A stretch of DNA of 64,000 nucleotides, taken from Galbibacter orientalis DSM 19592 (lineage in GTDB: Bacteria > Bacteroidota > Bacteroidia > Flavobacteriales > Flavobacteriaceae). The stretch spans positions 868,001 to 932,000 of the forward strand of contig NZ_JH651379.1 of assembly GCF_000260115.1 (NCBI RefSeq). The letters run 5' to 3'. The position numbers were made by a program, and so were the translations under genes. Shown here in pieces: positions 49,401-55,876 of the stretch (positions are counted from its first letter, which is position 1; each line of letters opens with the position of its first letter). The notes under the pieces were generated by a model, which did not search any database, was not told the origin of the DNA, and saw nothing but the letters and a program-made list of their open reading frames with translations.

Positions 49401-51236
49401 TCTAGCTCTGCACCACAATTGTCAAATGTATTTAATAATCTGGGAGCAGGAGATTATAGTGTAACAGTTACCGATAATCACGATTGTGATTTTGTCACTC
49501 TTCCAGTTTCAGTTACAGAACCAACGGAGGTATTTGCTTCATTACGTTTAGTAGCAGGTAATACGTGTACAACAGGAGCTACGTTAGAATTAACTGTAAC
49601 AGGTGGCACAGGTTCGGGTTATGAATACAGTACCTCAGCAAATAGTGGTTGGATGAGTATGAGTGGCAATAGCATTCAAATTGATGTCCCAGAACCCATT
49701 ACAACAACAGAAATGCATCAATATTATGTAAGAGATTCTAATGGTTGTATTTCAAATATTTCAAATAGTGTAACAATATCTCCAATACGTCCTCTAGAAA
49801 TTACACCTACTGTAGTTGCAGATGTAAGTTGTTATGACGAAGCAACAGGCTATATTAAAGTTGATGTAACCGGTGGTTTAGGAGATTATTTATATACGTT
49901 GTTCGATGTTTCAGGAAATGTAGTGGTAAGACCACAGCAATCAGGAAATACATTCTCAGATTTACCTGCTGGGGTTTATTTTGTTGAGGTTGAAAGTGGC
50001 GATTGTATAGCGCAAGAGCGTATTCAGATTGAAGAAGGGGAGGAACTAACCTCTAAAGAACCTGTAATTTTCAATCCTATATGTTCAGACGATTTAGGTA
50101 GCATAGAATTAGAGCTTCAAGGAGGTTCTGGAGTATATCAATATGCAATATCTCCAAATCTAGATCAATTCCAAAACAAAAATGTTTTTGAAGACTTAGA
50201 GCCAGGAACGTATACCATTATTGCTCAGGATTCTAAAGGTTGTAACCCATTTGTTTATAAAAAGGAGATTGTTGCACCAAGTCCAGTTGCTGCTAAGGCC
50301 AATATTTTGGAGAAAGAGTTTTGTGCTGGAGACAAAACAGCAAGCTTTGAAATTAATATTGAAGGGGGTACGCCTCCTTATTATACCGCTTTAAATACGC
50401 AAGAAGACGATAAGTTTATAGAAAACAAAACAATGTTTGACGGTTTAGAGGGGGGAGAAACTTATGTTGTTTTTGTTAAAGACGCCAATGGATGTTCTAC
50501 AAATGTTATTGTAACATTGGATAAATCGGTTGATCTTTCTCCAAGAGCAGAGATGAGTCAGAATTGTTTTGACAATAGTGCGGTTAATGAGGTTACAATT
50601 ATGTTGGCTCAAGATAATTTAGAAGATGTTATTTACACTTTGGATGGAGGAGTAGATCAGTTTGAAAATAGATTCTCAAACCTTGCCCCAGGAAAACATA
50701 CGGTTACTGTTTCTTACTTTGGATGTGAGAAAACTGTGGATTTCACAGTAGATCCAATAGTTCCTTTAAACCTTTCGGTAGGAGAAAGTAATATTAACGA
50801 GTTTACCATTTTACCTACTGGTGGAGCTGCTCCGTATGAGTATTTTATTGATGGGGTTTCTAATGGAAACGATTCCAAATATGTTATTAGAGAAAGTGGT
50901 GTTTATGAAGTTAAAGTTATAGATGCTAATGGGTGTGAAGTTGTTGCGCAGATTGAGATGGAATTTATAGATATAGATGTTCCAAATGTATTCACTCCAG
51001 ATGGCGATAATAATAACGATACTTGGACTCCTAAAAACACGCTCTTATATCCTAAAATAGTTACCAAAATCTATGATCGCTACGGAAGGGTGGTTGCAGA
51101 ACTTCGTGTTGGAGACGAATGGGATGGACGTTATAACGGTGCCTTATTACCAACAGGAGATTACTGGTATGTTATTAAGCTGAATGGTGCAGAGGACGAT
51201 AGAGAGTTTGTTGGACATTTTACACTTTATAGATAA
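37404..51236 (+). CDS. Giant SprB-like repeat adhesin with type B T9SS sorting domain
   Basis: A 4610-residue surface protein in one uninterrupted frame. A signal peptide (FACIFFACVSSLSAQ) opens it. Residues about 29-385 form a unique N-terminal region, and about 390-535 resemble a DUF11-type repeat (QEIQYSLSFDNIGNDDGTNF). From about 765 to 4510 there is a long series of 75-90-residue repeats of the SprB type, with the pattern C-x-G-x-I-x-V, GG.G.Y.YS.DG, F.NL..G.Y.V.V.D..GC; spacing suggests roughly 45 of them, many with a cysteine pair. The C-terminus VPNVFTPDGDNNNDTWTPKN to GHFTLYR is a type B sorting domain. F. johnsoniae SprB is a cell-surface adhesin moved during gliding; this is probably a functional relative. 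Confidence 0.9.
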   Translation: MKKNYFTLNTYILFACIFFACVSSLSAQVKNDFDVRYQDNIRGDITFIGNNIVNRKTTGNWWEPSKSPNDSYDESSSNDGFNMHYIDVDNDGSTFSSSSAELSIPDPECSRVIYAGLYWSAVYKYNEGGVANSGRENDWNSVKLKTPGNNYTQLVADEVLFNGFGDSDFGNYSPYACYKDITTLIQSTSNPTGEYTVANIRASSGYGTSNSSDGLTGGISGGWSLVIIYENPTLKGKKITTFDGYAGIKSGESLDIPVKGFRTLPEPFPVNAKMGVMAMEGDRGISGDQLRIKADSKTTYTNLYNNANPSSNFFNGSISLESDGDAGVINPNRTPNSINTLGWDVDLMEISNSNWSVIPNDETGVTLRAISTQDKYDIFFTSFDVEIIEPDMQLAKRVFDTDGNDIQGQEVALGQEIQYSLSFDNIGNDDGTNFTIKDILPVNVDFISAELPPAIDEMGQLKQITYTYDITTNELIFTIPDIYVEVPRDDYTIKINVRVQEDCDKLRDACSNIIQNQAYATYQGVLNDNEISDDPSVSGFDTCNFGIPGSTNFLPNLDECNFEREIAICGDSIKLIAGANYDTYQWFFQNPDGTYRALTGVIDGALGQTYTATNYGTYKVEKKITEPCKDYDEIITVVPRSNDLTSPFASVADQVVTCPNDGTLLPKFFLCGTNDDRILNVSFPDAVALVWQKLDDNCSAASIEDDCPSKDNSCTWNDVGTGDQYELSGPGEYRLEVRYQNNCFNRFYFKAYENSVDPTITKEDIICDTKGRIDISGIGKGYEYAIALSSNVFDPNTATWQDETSFEVEIAGTYNVYIRQANIDLEEGDREPCLFKFENVVIAKRNFTVNVSENNPFCSDAKGSFDINVDGARAWYTYVIKDEAGAVVDDENQSDDNFHQFAELDPGTYSIEVTTEDGCTFSEPYTIIAPENMELNAVVSQNVSCREGNIQVHSNGGQNPHKYAIWSYIPASGATSPEISYSNIDEIPAEAIQSEQIFDVYIGEQGTYSYVVFDKNNCYAFSNEVTIIVEPDIEFSVDHTDETCIGSEDGTITVGIDNAHNYNISYSIDGVDFDGTNTFSNLETGTYTVTVRGMKEGVSCDFTKEVTIEPGVQISADANLTNDYTCLENGQITFGNATGGSGIFEYSIDGVNWQDSPVFNNLTAGTFTPSYRDKNNPDCVQETNEITVDPLTPPTDISFNTTVPQCPAQTSNVTLSVVGGAGLINYEIIAPASSVTVNGTNNIFNGLAAGNTYTFKVTDEKGCTYNENLTIPLSTPIGVVGQLISNVSCVNGSDGEIRYTVSGFITNYNYTVVDASNTEVQSSATPQTNSIIDITGLEAGVYTITVTDPQTDCTDTDTVTIEEPTSQLVLGTPDITHESCSPTGTNLGAITISASGGWGSFTYELYGGAGNLITSNGTGSFSNLSAGDYIIQVIDANECDIDSTTITIDSAIAPDLNLSPNNVCYDATEGLTITASITPGTGSGILSYTLNGGRTNTTGSFDKLGPGTYTVTVTDEKNCTDTETITVNPELDVIASANPISACGTSTDVTITATGGDGNYVYAIVPDGNTPNSFSTTNPVNITTAGDYDVYVRDHAGGTGYCEAKYDITITADPELKVTASNTKILCNGTTSTLTITAGGGSGNYTGYSIDKGSTFQPSNVFNNLISGNYNIVVKDSQGCEVELFYTINQPQELTASANVAALVECNPSVGADVRITNAQGGTIPYEYSFDGGSSYGASATQNLMPGTYELYVKDASGCIFGPMPITVEEGPEEPELDALVDYNCDGTGSITVNASPSTYDYTYQLNGGTEQVSNEFEGVAPGTHDITVNYISNLPATPIPEKCPLSKDIKVIVEDGHKFTAEVIGTTNVSCNADNNSEVTISVTNFGASGYEYSLDDFATILGTSTSATETISVGLEAGTYTLSVRDIDNQSATPSLACSKDLLFIITEPDPVVVTAQITSEITCNVATATITATTATGGTPGYTYQLEDISGIPIAGYEFATNGTNRVFSNLPIGDYIVRAKDSKDCDDTSETLSVSAPDSVTFTATPTACVSGVYTPQIEVEITGGNNDYLVSLSDGSGVFYKPNVDDDSHIFYNLDPGTYEVTVKDGYGCSANVKTVIVRDDLDADVDVTHIACVDGKIEVTASGGDGNYEYSFDGGNSYGTSNTYAVTSGNGGSYDVAVKDGSGACVYEETVQVNELTPISITVTPTQPKCHDEKGAIQIDIFDGVGPYVIVINDGTFDVIKEKFTGTSTTFYNLSAANYTVTVTDNYGCFDDKTLIITNPDELTADINPFITDCGSTPDDFGFAIENLPAYYTSGGFTIEYTDGIGSWQTSNEFNTYNPGDVVNPKVRVTNTNTGNICSLDMGRYIIPYPLDDLNIEVYPIIVNCNEMIVTVEGTEGDPGYEYTYTNDPSNFDPNNPSVNWTSQTPFGGPHVYEYYNLIPGRTYVFYVRDDSGCIRQSSVNVNDLVNLPMDIEVEYEASCSGANDGQISFTLTDDDGTVEPYIRYELYELGNLTPIYSSTPTNVPFNSPETYSIPISLPPGEYYVQVTQHDGTTDACVAATENILIEELDPISGTPAKIRNITCETPGLIQVSDITGGGEEYTYTLTSTDFDIDGDGIYDPAIDFITTTDNPMEVSIDDILDPTVNSIVVDVNVEDQYECGQYLGQVTLNISQAPEIDAVITDNCDGNASITVNVDATTGLAPYYYSMDGGATYGLAGENEFTGLTTGTYEIMVLDSNGCTVAANADVEIYEPLAFAELEVREALDCQSGDEDAKIFFEVEGGSSVDASTNILYSISGPAGFTNPVTEVPIPSTATPPNSRLFTGANVPGTYTITLKDAQTGCIISRKVEVPEKLVPEVSGTPITTDVTCYNDADGTITVTAKDNATGPYTFEIIARNGTPFSMAPTASNGYQATFTGLAGAIGAGITYTIEITANSNNACTSLPIDATIYQPENLTGLTLNVTEFACTTGNAVNLASVTASGATGGTGTYVYEFIYNNGTPGDTSDDITRKDATTTFNVSNHAGGNVVVNVYDEKGCFISDNIDIKPYNKLEQIVTIPTNPTCNGGDGAIQVDATLASGAIGSDILEYRIFDETGTEITSEFFRGNTDTYTFNNLDIGSYEIRVSNYDTGCELITTEELTDPNTFDIDLDITSSVVCLGSQTGEISVELIDANGTPSYSGPFTWRIDNTNGTPVDNSDDTFAKNGNSTDNGPITIDQFEAGTYIIYVTQDNNPQCTQEKVFTIATPSANLTATASVTAQTCSLNDGIIEITNVSGGWGGYKYYVDTTPIADENDITNYFDSPRFQGLATGTYEIWVIDQKGCSVQLPSEEIINPTPITGDINASTQNCEGLSGEITVDNVTGGSGGLYTFQLIKDGVDFGAPQTGMTTVFTGLGAGDYEVRISDNWDCSVVLLTPITLYEEIALNYTIDSSISCDASNNNLGGQVTIDAIGGNGLYTFEVEYPNGTTANNGSIATFTGLDQVGTYIFTVTDGVGCDEQIDLELEAPIIPELIISKKTNVSCEGLSDGTIKATVNSSTSVNPPYTYVLTGPITATNTSGLFTGLPAGNYTITVSSVLGCFDEEIVEITEPSALDFMAVVTTEFSCNPDNTIAVGQITVNVDPITGTAPYLYSIDGTNYQNSNVFDVVDTGNDETYTLYVKDANGCFDTYPVTINTLPKITAVGVTPVRAITCANTEEVAVTIVGGSGDFSVELLPVGPTKQLIGQTINFDLPTPGDYVFQVTDNVTGCFFITAPYTVNPYNTIKATANASSSVSCIGSATGEITINVSDYIGDYTYEVFASNGTSIGVTGSGIASTPIAISGIPAGNYYVEVIALDSPYCPATSNTVNIKSPTKGLDLNAVVTEDLSCITNQAEIVATATGGWGSYQYALVIQGATPSTGDYSVNNIFTNVSAGIYEVYVKDAEGCEEVETVTLTQPIPINATATATSIDVLCEGDKTGSITVTGVTGGRPDFDATVEYLYILNRLDQSGGVISSSAPQLSNVFNNLGAGDYSVTVTDNHDCDFVTLPVSVTEPTEVFASLRLVAGNTCTTGATLELTVTGGTGSGYEYSTSANSGWMSMSGNSIQIDVPEPITTTEMHQYYVRDSNGCISNISNSVTISPIRPLEITPTVVADVSCYDEATGYIKVDVTGGLGDYLYTLFDVSGNVVVRPQQSGNTFSDLPAGVYFVEVESGDCIAQERIQIEEGEELTSKEPVIFNPICSDDLGSIELELQGGSGVYQYAISPNLDQFQNKNVFEDLEPGTYTIIAQDSKGCNPFVYKKEIVAPSPVAAKANILEKEFCAGDKTASFEINIEGGTPPYYTALNTQEDDKFIENKTMFDGLEGGETYVVFVKDANGCSTNVIVTLDKSVDLSPRAEMSQNCFDNSAVNEVTIMLAQDNLEDVIYTLDGGVDQFENRFSNLAPGKHTVTVSYFGCEKTVDFTVDPIVPLNLSVGESNINEFTILPTGGAAPYEYFIDGVSNGNDSKYVIRESGVYEVKVIDANGCEVVAQIEMEFIDIDVPNVFTPDGDNNNDTWTPKNTLLYPKIVTKIYDRYGRVVAELRVGDEWDGRYNGALLPTGDYWYVIKLNGAEDDREFVGHFTLYR

Positions 51237-51249
51237 AGAAAAATTGATA

Positions 51250-51282
51250 AGACTCAAACAGAATTATTTTTTGTTTGAGTCT
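51250..51282 (+). terminator. Intercistronic hairpin between the giant adhesin and the SprF-like gene
   Basis: AGACTCAAACA (51250-51260) pairs perfectly with TGTTTGAGTCT (51272-51282) over an 11-base loop. It is followed by CATCATGA rather than a T run, so it is a weak terminator or an mRNA stability/processing element that could lower or protect the downstream message. Confidence 0.55.
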
Positions 51283-51308
51283 CATCATGATAAAAATTTT
51301 AAAATAAA

Positions 51309-52274
51309 ATGAAAAAGTATCTTTTTATAATTGCAATAACGGTAGGCTTTTCTGTTAAAGCTCAGGAATTAACACTTCCTACATTTACACAATATTTAGC
51401 AGACAACGAATTTGTAATTTCCCCTACCTATGCCGGAATTGGAGATTATGTAAAAATACGAGGGAATGCCTTAACGCAATGGGTGGGTATTAATGATGCG
51501 CCAGATACCCAAACCCTTGTGGGAGATGTTCGTGTGGGCGATAAATCTGGGGTTGGTGCTTTGTTTTATAATGATAGAAATGGAAATACACAGCAAATGG
51601 GAGCGAGACTCTCTTTTGCTCACCACCTTACTTTAGACGAGTCTGAAGATCGTTTTTTGTCCTTTGGAATCTCCTATAATATTAATCAGTTTCGTTTAGA
51701 TATTAATAATTTTGATGCGGATGGAGATGGTATTCCAGACAATACAGATCCTAGCATTACCGATAATCGTTCTACTACAAATCATAATTTTGATGTGGGA
51801 GTTTTATTAAGGAGTGGAGGTTTTTTTGCAAGTTTAAATGCTTCGAATATCTTAAATAAAGATTTAAATGTCTTTGCTATAAACGAACCTAATAGACTCA
51901 GAAATTATTATGTGTATTCTGGATATCGATTTAAAAAGAATATACGTTCTAATTTTGAATGGGAACCATCAGTGTTTTTTCAACTTTATGAAAGTGACGG
52001 AAGATCGAGTACCGATATCAACATGAAAGTTAGGTATTGGGACTTTGAGGATTATTATTGGGCAGGAATTAGCTACCGTTTCTTAAACGATCAATTTATG
52101 GATCCATTAAATGTTGGTCCTATGATTGGGATGAAAAAGGGAAGTTTTTACTTTGCTTATTCCTACCAAGTTATTCTCAACGAGATACAAGCGTACAGCA
52201 CAGGAACCCACATGATTACCATTGGGGTAGATATTTTCCAAGGATTGGGTCCTTGCCGTTGTACAATGCGGTAG
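51309..52274 (+). CDS. PorP/SprF-family type IX secretion membrane protein
   Basis: A 321-residue protein with a signal peptide (MKKYLFIIAITVGFSVKAQ) and a beta-barrel of the PorP/SprF family: PTFTQYLADNEFVISPTYAG, RGNALTQWVGINDAP, then alternating strands to VGPMIGMKKGSFYFAYSYQV. DADGDGIPDNTDPS is an aspartate-rich calcium-binding-like turn inside the barrel. In F. johnsoniae the gene directly after sprB is sprF, needed for SprB to reach the surface; type B cargoes generally need such a partner. Position and family suggest the same role for the giant adhesin here. Confidence 0.9.
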   Translation: MKKYLFIIAITVGFSVKAQELTLPTFTQYLADNEFVISPTYAGIGDYVKIRGNALTQWVGINDAPDTQTLVGDVRVGDKSGVGALFYNDRNGNTQQMGARLSFAHHLTLDESEDRFLSFGISYNINQFRLDINNFDADGDGIPDNTDPSITDNRSTTNHNFDVGVLLRSGGFFASLNASNILNKDLNVFAINEPNRLRNYYVYSGYRFKKNIRSNFEWEPSVFFQLYESDGRSSTDINMKVRYWDFEDYYWAGISYRFLNDQFMDPLNVGPMIGMKKGSFYFAYSYQVILNEIQAYSTGTHMITIGVDIFQGLGPCRCTMR

Positions 52275-52320
52275 TTATGCTAGCAGGTAATAAAAGTGTT
52301 TAGTAAGGGTACTAAAACAG

Positions 52321-53154
52321 CTATTTCTTAGCTTTATTTAGTTCGGAGACTATACTTCTTACATTTTTAACAAGTAGTGGAAAGGCAGGTTCTGTCATTC
52401 CGTGTCCGTAACCATCCATTTCGTATAGGGTAGTATTTTTGTGTCCCGCAACTTTCATCATTCGCATTAAATAAGCATTTTCTTCATAGCGCCCTAGCAT
52501 TTCCATTTCTCTATCGCCAGTAATTAATAATAATGGAGGAGCATCTGCTCGGACATGATATAAAGGAGCCAAACTATCAACTATAGGTTGTGTTCCTGGA
52601 ATGCCACGTTCTTTTCTGATGGTAAAATGAGTAATTGCGTGTCCGCTAAATGGAATGAGTCCTGCAATAGCATTAGCATCTACATTAAATTTTGCCAAAT
52701 ACGATTTGTCTAAACCAATCATACTTGCTAAATAACCGCCTGCTGAATGTCCAGAAACAAATATGAGGGAAGGATTCCCTTTATAACCCTCAATATTTTT
52801 AAAAACCCATGCCACAGCAGCGGCTGCATCTTCAATGTATTTAGGCGATTTTACTTTTGGGTTTAAACGATAATTAACTCCAACAACCGCTATTCCTTTA
52901 TTTTTTAGAGCTTCAGGTATTTCTTTAGCTCCACCTGTAAGTCCGCCACCATGAAACCAAACTACTGTTGGGTAGTTTTCTATGTTTGTAGGATAGTATA
53001 AATCTAGCACACAGCGTTCGTTAATATAGGCATCCGAAGCATTTGTAGCGGCATCATAGTATTGAATATCGCTTTTAGTGGTATAGGTTGTCTCTTGTGC
53101 TAAAAGAGAAGTAATATTCAGTAGTAAAAAAAGAGAAACAACTATTTTTTTCAT
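52321..53154 (-). CDS. Exported alpha/beta-hydrolase, esterase (BD-FAE/Abhydrolase_3 type)
   Basis: A 277-residue protein with a signal peptide (VVSLFLLLNITSLLAQ). The oxyanion-hole motif VVWFHGGGLTGG (H68) and the nucleophile elbow FVSGHSAGGYLA (S137) are clear; a likely catalytic aspartate lies in LLITGDREME and the histidine in DGYGHGMTEPA. This is the hormone-sensitive-lipase-like group of carboxylesterases, often acting on acylated sugars. It converges with the adhesin locus, 46 bases from the SprF-like stop, with no clear terminator between them. Confidence 0.88.
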   Translation of the reverse strand: MKKIVVSLFLLLNITSLLAQETTYTTKSDIQYYDAATNASDAYINERCVLDLYYPTNIENYPTVVWFHGGGLTGGAKEIPEALKNKGIAVVGVNYRLNPKVKSPKYIEDAAAAVAWVFKNIEGYKGNPSLIFVSGHSAGGYLASMIGLDKSYLAKFNVDANAIAGLIPFSGHAITHFTIRKERGIPGTQPIVDSLAPLYHVRADAPPLLLITGDREMEMLGRYEENAYLMRMMKVAGHKNTTLYEMDGYGHGMTEPAFPLLVKNVRSIVSELNKAKK

Positions 53155-53164
53155 TGTGGTTGAT

Positions 53165-53360
53165 TTTTAATCCCTCATTGAGGGTTTTATTTCCCAGAGC
53201 CTGTCCTGAGTTTACCGAAGGGCTCTAAGTCTAAATGGATTAAATTATTTTCTTTTCAATACCTCGTAGCTTGCCTCGAGGTAGTTGATTTTGTATTTTA
53301 ATCAATAATCTCGATGTAGAGCCCTTTGGAAAGCTTAGAATTAAGTCCATGAGGTATTGA
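53165..53360 (-). repeat. Dispersed repeat family B, minus-strand copy with inverted extension
   Basis: On the minus strand this shows ATCAACTACCTCGAGGCAAGC, GAGGTATTGAAAA, TTTAATCCATTTAGAC, AGCCCTTCGG, ACTCAGGACAGGCTCTGGG and AATAAAACCCTCAATGAGGG, the same order as 4577-4692. In addition TCAATACCTC (53256-53265) is inverted as GAGGTATTGA (53351-53360), so a second, partial unit faces the first. It lies directly after the GT9 stop. Confidence 0.8.
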
Positions 53361-54392
53361 TTAGGGTTTTAAAACCTCTTCTATTTTATTAATAATATGC
53401 TGAGGTAATATAGTTCTCATAACCTCTTTATAATCTTCTGGGGCTTTATTTCCATAGATAGAGGTTGGAATAAGCGGGTACTTTTCTTTATCAGAAAGTA
53501 AGGCATATTCCTTAGGTTGTTTGTAAGGATAAAATCCAGCGTATGGGTGCGTAACGCCCCAAAGTGTAATTACTTTTACCCCATACATTGCTGCTAAGTG
53601 TCCGTTGCCACTATCCATAGAGAGCATTAAATCTAAGTGAGCAATGAGTTGTAATTCTTCTTCAAACGTAATTTTTTTGAAAGTAAAAACGGTATTTGGA
53701 TAGGCTGTGCTTAACCTTTCTAATTCAGATTCATCTTTAGGCCCTCCAAATAGAATAATTTTAAAAATGTTGGTTTTTGAGAGGTACTCAATAACCTGTT
53801 CCATTAAGTCTATCGGATACATTTTTGTATCAAAAAAAGCAAAAGGGGCAATACCAACCCATTTTTTGGAGTCTCTTCCTAGTAAATCATAAATTTTGGA
53901 GGGTAAATCGGGGTTTTTAGGAACAATATCTTTTGAAAGGTCTACTTGGCAGCCTAAAGCTCTAAAAACAGCTGCATAACGCTCTATGGTAGTTTTAAGA
54001 GGTTTAAATTCTTTCCCCGCAACTAAATTCCTCTTTTCCGCTCTTCCTTTATCAATAGTTTTTGAAGAAACATTTTTCAGTTTAAAAAGAGATTTAATTA
54101 CAGTGCTTCGAAGAGAGCCGTGTAAATCGGCAATTTCAGTATAATTATTTTCTTTTATTTCTGAATAAAATTTTAGTAAGCCTTTAAAACCTTTATGTTT
54201 TCCACGAATGTGAGCAGTTACCACATCCACACCTTTTACCGTTTCAAAAACAGGTTTTAAAAATGCCTTGGTAGCAACGGTAATTTTGATGTTTTTATTT
54301 TGCTGAAGCACACACCTAAGTACGGGCACAGCAATAGCGGCATCACCAATGTCCGAAAAACGGATTACTAATATATGTTTTGTAGGATTCAT
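53361..54392 (-). CDS. Glycosyltransferase family 9 (heptosyltransferase-like)
   Basis: A 343-residue GT9 protein. The N-terminus ILVIRFSDIGDAAIAVPVLR is the usual opening of ADP-heptose:LPS transferases, and the C-terminal donor site SMDSGNGHLAAMYGVKVITLWG with PYAGFYP is conserved. No signal peptide; it acts on the inner face of the inner membrane. In Bacteroidota such genes sit next to DUF4254 genes, as here, and are taken to build the lipopolysaccharide core. Family B repeats lie on both sides of the gene. Confidence 0.9.
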   Translation of the reverse strand: MNPTKHILVIRFSDIGDAAIAVPVLRCVLQQNKNIKITVATKAFLKPVFETVKGVDVVTAHIRGKHKGFKGLLKFYSEIKENNYTEIADLHGSLRSTVIKSLFKLKNVSSKTIDKGRAEKRNLVAGKEFKPLKTTIERYAAVFRALGCQVDLSKDIVPKNPDLPSKIYDLLGRDSKKWVGIAPFAFFDTKMYPIDLMEQVIEYLSKTNIFKIILFGGPKDESELERLSTAYPNTVFTFKKITFEEELQLIAHLDLMLSMDSGNGHLAAMYGVKVITLWGVTHPYAGFYPYKQPKEYALLSDKEKYPLIPTSIYGNKAPEDYKEVMRTILPQHIINKIEEVLKP

Positions 54393-54396
54393 TTTA

Positions 54397-54456
54397 CTCG
54401 ATAATCGAGGTTTTTATGTTTCATAGCCTGCCCTGAGTTAACGAAGGACTTAGGTA
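54397..54456 (-). repeat. Partial family B repeat upstream of GT9
   Basis: On the minus strand CCTAAGTCCTTCGTTAACTC followed by AGGGCAGGCTATGAAAC parallels the AGCCCTTCGG...ACTCAGGACAGGCTCTGGG block of the 53165 copy. A CTCGATAATCGAG palindrome lies at 54397-54409. Confidence 0.6.
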
Positions 54457-54514
54457 AAATATTTTTCAGTTTTTCTAATCCCTCTGGTTTGCTTCCAGAT
54501 AGTTTACTAGGATC

Positions 54515-55249
54515 TTATTTCCAATAATTGGCTACCCATTTTGCAGGGCGTACGTATCGATACCATTTCCCACGACCTCCTTTGATTGCTTTATGCGGAT
54601 TTATTTCCCCATGAAAAATAATAATTTTTGCGCCTTCAGGGATTTCTGGAACTTTCCAAAATGCAAACGGAATCCTAGAAACACAATCATATTTATAACT
54701 TGGGCACCATTCGGTTGGCCAATAATTTAATAATCCTTTTTCATGAACTGCCCACGAAAGGTATTCTTGCTCATTTCGATGGTCTTTTCTTATAGTATCG
54801 AAATTTTCAACAAAATAATCGTAAACATAACCATGTTTGCCAATTTCAAACCGATAAACCGATGAGTTTCCTGTAATTCGCCATTGTTTGTTATAATCTT
54901 TAATAATCATAAAGGCGTTATCATCTTCAAAAAAACAATCGATATTATCTACAATAACTACATCTAAATCTAAAAATAAAGCGGTTCCTTGCAATCCATA
55001 AAGGTCTTCTTTTAGCGTAGTTAGCTTTTTCCACATCCGCTCAGGAAGGTTGGAGTTTATTTTAACTTCTGGAATGGGAAAACATTTAATATCTTCATCA
55101 ATTCCAGTTTCATCATCTGTAAAACAAACCATGGTGAAAGGGAGCGTTAAATTGCGCTTTACCATACTGTGTAAACGGTTTACATAGGTAGCATCGTAAA
55201 GTGTACCCCACTTCATGCAAAAAATATGAATGTCTTTTTTATTACTCAT
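54515..55249 (-). CDS. Glycosyltransferase (DxD-type), probable LPS/glycan synthesis
   Basis: A 244-residue soluble protein. IHIFCMKWGTLYDATYVNRL opens it, LFLDLDVVIVDNID holds the metal/nucleotide-sugar DxD motif, and NEQEYLSWAVHEKGLLNYWP plus IIIFHGEINPHKAI fit the late part of GT-A fold enzymes of this kind. It resembles the GT8/GT32-like groups in general build, but the exact family is not certain. The gene is 7 bases downstream of the DUF4254 gene. Confidence 0.75.
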   Translation of the reverse strand: MSNKKDIHIFCMKWGTLYDATYVNRLHSMVKRNLTLPFTMVCFTDDETGIDEDIKCFPIPEVKINSNLPERMWKKLTTLKEDLYGLQGTALFLDLDVVIVDNIDCFFEDDNAFMIIKDYNKQWRITGNSSVYRFEIGKHGYVYDYFVENFDTIRKDHRNEQEYLSWAVHEKGLLNYWPTEWCPSYKYDCVSRIPFAFWKVPEIPEGAKIIIFHGEINPHKAIKGGRGKWYRYVRPAKWVANYWK

Positions 55250-55256
55250 CTTTAGT

Positions 55257-55856
55257 TTATTTCTTGTAAAGTACAGGGTTTAAGTTTTCGTCGTTGTACA
55301 TTTTCATCTGTTTGTACACCTTCATATATTTTTTCCCTGTTTCTATATCATTTAAAAGCTGATCAATAGCCAATGAAAGGTCTTTTTTTTGTTCTAGGAG
55401 AATTGTTAGCTTTTCTTGACATTGTTTTTTATGATTTTCTGAAGCATCGGCACGCGTAACTTCTTCTTTCATATGATAAATTTTCAATGCCAAAATTGAA
55501 AGTCGGTCAATAGCCCAAGCAGGACTTTCCGAATTGATGGTAGCATCGGGTTGTACAGAAACGTCTTTATATTTCTGAAGAAAATAACTATCAATATATT
55601 CTACCGTATCGGTCCGATCTTGATTTGATGCATCTATTTTTCGTTTCAATACCAAGGCTTCTTTCTCATTAATATTTGGATCACGAATAATATCTTCGTA
55701 GTGCCACTGTACGGTATCAATCCAATTTTTGCGGTATAAAAGATGGGAAATATCATCTTTTGGATACGGATTTTCAAAGGGTTGATTTACCGTATCTTTT
55801 ATATGATAGGTAAGAATACTCTCTTCAAAAATTTTAAAAGCAAGTTCGCTAAACAT
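55257..55856 (-). CDS. DUF4254 protein of the LPS-core cluster
   Basis: A 199-residue soluble, helical protein. HYEDIIRDPNINEKEALVLKR, IDASNQDRTDTVEYIDSYF and SPAWAIDRLSILALKIYHM are the conserved DUF4254 blocks. The family is found in Bacteroidota next to GT9 and other LPS-core genes, as here, but its activity is not established. It starts the minus-strand glycan unit and has a -10 match 21 bases upstream of its ATG. Confidence 0.88.
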   Translation of the reverse strand: MFSELAFKIFEESILTYHIKDTVNQPFENPYPKDDISHLLYRKNWIDTVQWHYEDIIRDPNINEKEALVLKRKIDASNQDRTDTVEYIDSYFLQKYKDVSVQPDATINSESPAWAIDRLSILALKIYHMKEEVTRADASENHKKQCQEKLTILLEQKKDLSLAIDQLLNDIETGKKYMKVYKQMKMYNDENLNPVLYKK

Positions 55857-55876
55857 TCAATTTTTACTTTAAACCA

